Positions 60,879 through 64,000 of a stretch of DNA of 64,000 bases are shown here, piece by piece. Within the stretch, counting starts at the first letter, position 1. Each line of letters starts with the position of its first letter. The stretch comes from Nigrospora sphaerica (Eukaryota > Ascomycota > Sordariomycetes > Amphisphaeriales > Apiosporaceae). Location of the stretch: the NCBI GenBank assembly GCA_018287875.1, contig JAGVVL010000029.1:248001-312000 (forward strand), in the 5' to 3' direction. A program made the position numbers and the translations under genes. The notes beneath the pieces are model-generated. The model saw nothing but the letters and a program-made list of their open reading frames with translations, was not told where the DNA came from and searched no databases.

Positions 60879-63336
60879 ATGTCTATTACGCCTCTTACCT
60901 CTAATCTTGTGTCGGTACCCATAATGGACGTACCTGTTATCCCTTTAAAAAATAGAGTGGTGTATCCCAATACATTAATTCCATTAATTCCTCTTGATTT
61001 TATGCGGGAGACAGCACCTTTAAGTGTGCTAAGGGCACTCAACCATTTACCCGAAGAAAAGCAACAAGTATTACTGATTACACAAAAGTCCCCTACAGAA
61101 GAAATTCAAGGGATAGAAGATCTGTATTCCGTAGGTACCTTAGTGGATGTGTTACAAGTTAAACTCTCCAACCATGGCGCCAAAGTTTGGGTAAAGGGAA
61201 CCAACGCTGCACTTTAACAAGCTTACATAAAGAAAAATATTGGATCGGATCTGTCGTTCCCTTCCCTCCTTTACCGCTTGAAAATAGAAAATCTGAAAAA
61301 ATACAAGTGCTCATGGGGACTATTTTAGAGCAGTTTAAAGAGTACTTACACTTACAAGGCGATAATAGTTTAGATGTACTTTTAAGCTTGTTAACCCATT
61401 TTGAAGATCGAGAACGCCTCGATCCAGAGCAGTTAAGTGATATGATTGCGATGCAAGTTAACTTAAAAACGCATGAAAAACAAACGCTACTAGAACTATT
61501 TGATATTATCCCGCGGTTAGACAAGTTATTAATTTTACTAGAAGAGAAAATTTGGTTACTAAAATCCCAAAATAGGATTCGACAAAGGATACAAGATGAA
61601 ATGGCAGATAACCAAAAAAGTTTTATCTGCGCGAGCAAATGAAAGCCATTCAAGCAGAGTTAGCCGAATCTGACGGTGCGCTACAAGAAAACGAAAAGCT
61701 TGCTATCGCTATCCAAAAAGCTAAAATGCCAAAAGAAACGCATCAAAAAGCAATGGATGAACTAAAAAACTTGAGATGATGCCAAACATCAGTGCAGAAG
61801 CCACCGTTTCTCGTAATTACATCGACAGTTTACTTAACTTGCCTTGGCACAAACGGAATAAAACTAACTTTACTTTAGATAAAGCAGAAGATATTCTCAA
61901 TACCGCACATTATGGCTTAGAGAAAGTTAAAGAACGTATTTTAGAGTTTTTAGCTGTTTTAAAACGTATTAAAAAACCTAAAGGTTCGATCTTATGTTTT
62001 GTTGGGCCTCCAGGTGTTGGAAAAACCTCGCTAGGCCATTCGATTGCTAAAGCCATGGGCTTAAAGTTTGTGCGTGTTTCCTTAGGTGGGGTGCGAGATG
62101 AAGCAGAAATTCGAGGCCATCGTCGAACCTACGTGGGGGCGATACCAGGTCAAGTCATGCAGCAAATCACCAAAGTCAAAAGTAAAAATCCACTATTTAT
62201 GCTGGATGAAATTGACAAAATGGCGATGGATTTTAGAGGGGATCCAGCCTCTGCTTTACTGGAAGTGCTAGATCCTGAGCATAATCATAGTTTTACCGAT
62301 CACTATTTAGAAGTCCCCTTTGATTTATCGGAAGTCTTCTTTGTCGCCACTGCGAATGAATTACATCATATTCCGCCAGCGCTATTAGATCGCATGGAAG
62401 TTATTCAATTGTCGGGATATACAGAAGAAGAAAAACAAATATTGTTCAACAATATTTATTACCGAAACAAATGACAGCGCATGGCTTATCTCAAGAAGAG
62501 TTAACCGTAGAGCACAACACAGTATTAAATATGGTGCGTTATTACACGTTAGAAGCCGGAGTAAGAAATTTAGAACGGGAAACCGCTAAATTATGTCGAA
62601 AAGTCGTTATGCAATTATCTACACAAAAGGACTCTTCACCTATTACTATTACTGCTGATAACCTAGAGCATTATTTAGGTACCAAACGGTACCGCTATGG
62701 ACAGGTTAATCTGATAGACCAAGTAGGGGAAGTCAATGGATTGGCTTGGACAGCCGCTCGAGGGGAATTACTTAAGATTGAGTCAGCTGTTATGCAAGGT
62801 AAAGGCAAGATTAGCTACACCGGTCAATTAGGTGAGGTCATGCAAGAATCCATTCAAACTGCTTTTAACGTAGTTAAAGTACGATCTAAGCAACTTGGCA
62901 TTGATAAAGCATACTATGAAACCATTGACATTCATATTCATGTACCTGAAGGGGCTACACCCAAAGACGGACCAAGTGCCGGTATTGGAATGTGTACGGC
63001 TTTACTATCTAGTATAACCAATCGAGCCGTACGCGCAGATGTCGCGATGACAGGAGAAGTGACCCTTTTAGGTAAAGTATTGCCAATCGGGGGTTAAAAG
63101 AAAAACTATTAGCTGCCTTGCAAGGAGGCATTCGCTTAGCCATCATTCCCAAAGATAATGAACGGGATTTAAAAGAAATCCCCTCCAATGTGACAGAAAA
63201 CCTAGACATCCGGCTAGTAGAATCTATTGAAGAAGTTTTTGCGCTCGCTTTTCGAGAGAACCCAAAAAATAAGCAGGCCCCTTCTACTACCATCGAATCC
63301 CCTACTATTTCTGAACAAGTGGTGGCATCTACTTAA
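60879..63336 (+). CDS. lon: ATP-dependent protease Lon, five frameshifts
   Basis: Homohexameric AAA+ serine protease that removes damaged and regulatory proteins. The N-domain begins [22 protein letters not shown]; the AAA module has Walker [12 protein letters not shown] and Walker [11 protein letters not shown]; the protease domain has the serine of the Ser-Lys dyad in [12 protein letters not shown] and the lysine in LLGKVLP. Breaks lie near 61196 (G3), 61613 (A6), 61766 (A6), 62441 and 63092 (G5), each one lost base, with all conserved segments kept. Joined length about 820 residues. Its position after clpX is the normal one. hupB, which usually follows, is absent; a recombinase gene is next. 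Confidence 0.95.
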
Positions 63337-63359
63337 CATGATCTACTCATAAAAACAGG

Positions 63360-64000
63360 ATGAAAAAGACGGCGCCTGGTACACCACTGTTTGATCAACT
63401 ACCTTTTATTGAAACACAAGCGCCTCCAGAAGATGCTCGAGCATTTGTATCTCGTGATTTTAAAGCGGCTAAACACTTCATTTTAAGTTATCGTAATAAT
63501 ACAGCGACCTTCAATGCGTATCGACGCGAAACCGAGCGTTTTTTGCAATGGGCATTTTATGTTCATCAAATCTCTATTATGGATTGCCAAGGGAGTGACA
63601 TTGAACGCTATCTACAATTTTGCCAACAACCGCCAAAACATTGGATAGGAATTAAAAAAGTATCTCGCTTTCTATCGCAAAACCATCAGCGCGTACCTAA
63701 CCCGATATGGCGCCCTTTTATTGCAACAGTTTCTAAAGCCGCCTGCCGACAAGGTCAAGAACCCAACCCCGCTAACTACTCACTATCTCGTAAGTCATTA
63801 CGTGAAATTTTTACAATTATTGGTAGTCTTTATCAATTTTTAATTCAGTCTCAGTACACAGCTATCAATCCTACCAAACAAGTGCGTCAAAAAAGCCATT
63901 ACTTCGAAGCGCAACAATATGAATCTAAAATTAGACGGCTATCGGATTTGCAATGGGATTATGTGATAGAGACCGCTGAAATGATGGCCGATGAAGATCC
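63360..64000 (+). CDS. Tyrosine recombinase/integrase, 5' part
   Basis: An uninterrupted frame from ATG 63360 runs off the window end (213 codons seen). It shows a core-binding (SAM-like) domain: FILSYRNNTATFNAYRRETERFLQWAFYVHQISIMDCQGSDIERYL (stated in pieces: NNTATFNAYRRETERFLQWA, and the DIERYL helix), the pattern of XerC/D- and phage-type integrases. The catalytic domain with Arg-His-Arg-Tyr lies beyond the window. A stretch before it is longer than in XerC/D, so a stand-alone integrase is more likely than a Xer protein. There is no clear Shine-Dalgarno before the ATG. It stands where hupB is usual, behind lon. Confidence 0.75.
   Translation, partial: MKKTAPGTPLFDQLPFIETQAPPEDARAFVSRDFKAAKHFILSYRNNTATFNAYRRETERFLQWAFYVHQISIMDCQGSDIERYLQFCQQPPKHWIGIKKVSRFLSQNHQRVPNPIWRPFIATVSKAACRQGQEPNPANYSLSRKSLREIFTIIGSLYQFLIQSQYTAINPTKQVRQKSHYFEAQQYESKIRRLSDLQWDYVIETAEMMADED

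Noticed and set aside
61159..61653. A 164-codon frame on the minus strand inside lon
   Set aside because: Antisense shadow of the Lon N-domain; the + strand encodes conserved Lon sequence throughout.
1..64000. Mass pseudogene formation in a degrading endosymbiont
   Set aside because: The broken genes include many that cannot be lost together, conserved motifs are intact on both sides, and breaks are almost all one-base losses in runs. Sequence error explains this better, except for the few cases listed as real.
1..64000. CRISPR arrays, insertion sequences and prophage structural genes
   Set aside because: I saw no array of regularly spaced repeats, no transposase and no phage structural genes in either strand; only the partial integrase at the right edge hints at a mobile element.

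Overview
The window reads as chromosome of a gammaproteobacterium with an intracellular, eukaryote-associated life. Gene order and protein types (rho-trxA, rpsB-tsf-pyrH, tig-clpP-clpX-lon, efp/orn, secA/map, ftsH-glmM) are gammaproteobacterial. The eukaryotic-type proteins (a long ankyrin-repeat protein and a cluster of F-box proteins) point to a Legionellales-like symbiont or parasite of protists or arthropods. I cannot name the genus from sequence alone.

Layout. 1-9.6 kb: 3' part of prfA, rho, trxA, a receiver-HPt protein, ruvX, murJ, lepB, pheS, tsaB, a ferredoxin and three tRNAs (Leu, Cys, Gly). 9.8-12.1 kb: an ankyrin-repeat gene with an in-frame stop. 12.2-18.5 kb: nuoI-nuoN, without nuoA-nuoH upstream. 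18.5-28.3 kb: a BON-domain protein, ftsH, glmM, pyrH-tsf-rpsB on the other strand, dprA and topA. 28.3-32.5 kb: two unknown genes, 5-formyltetrahydrofolate cyclo-ligase and an MFS permease. 32.4-42.3 kb: an F-box island of at least five F-box genes or remnants, including a tandem duplication of about 1.5-1.8 kb and a broken paralogue. 42.3-48.5 kb: map, secA, a cyanide-insensitive-type cytochrome bd oxidase (cioA, cioB and a 45-residue CydX-like gene) and tRNA-Ser. 48.5-50.7 kb: a pair of unknown paralogues, one decayed, then tRNA-Pro, -Arg and -His. 50.7-64 kb: ndk, efp, orn, a MarC-family gene, mfd, rluC, two tRNA-Leu, tig-clpP-clpX-lon, and the start of a tyrosine recombinase running off the end.

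The most pervasive signal is technical. About 40 single-base losses, nearly all in runs of A/T or G/C, break genes that a living bacterium needs (prfA, rho, ftsH, glmM, pyrH, tsf, topA, secA, efp, mfd, clpX, lon and others). Almost all shift the frame in the same direction, and the shifted frames join into full-length, conserved proteins. I therefore annotate these as whole genes with probable consensus homopolymer errors, not pseudogenes. Exceptions that look genuine are the ankyrin nonsense codon, the decayed copy of the paralogue pair at 49.4-50.0 kb and the fragmented F-box paralogue at 38.9-40.4 kb.

The biology points to a respiring cell (complex I and bd oxidase) with an envelope-building set (murJ, lepB, secA, glmM), full protein quality control (ftsH, clpXP, lon, a reduced trigger factor), competence-type DNA handling (dprA), and host-directed eukaryotic-like proteins. 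Several housekeeping proteins are unusual: trigger factor lacks its PPIase domain, EF-Ts lacks its coiled-coil insertion, and LepB carries a duplicated catalytic-lysine box.
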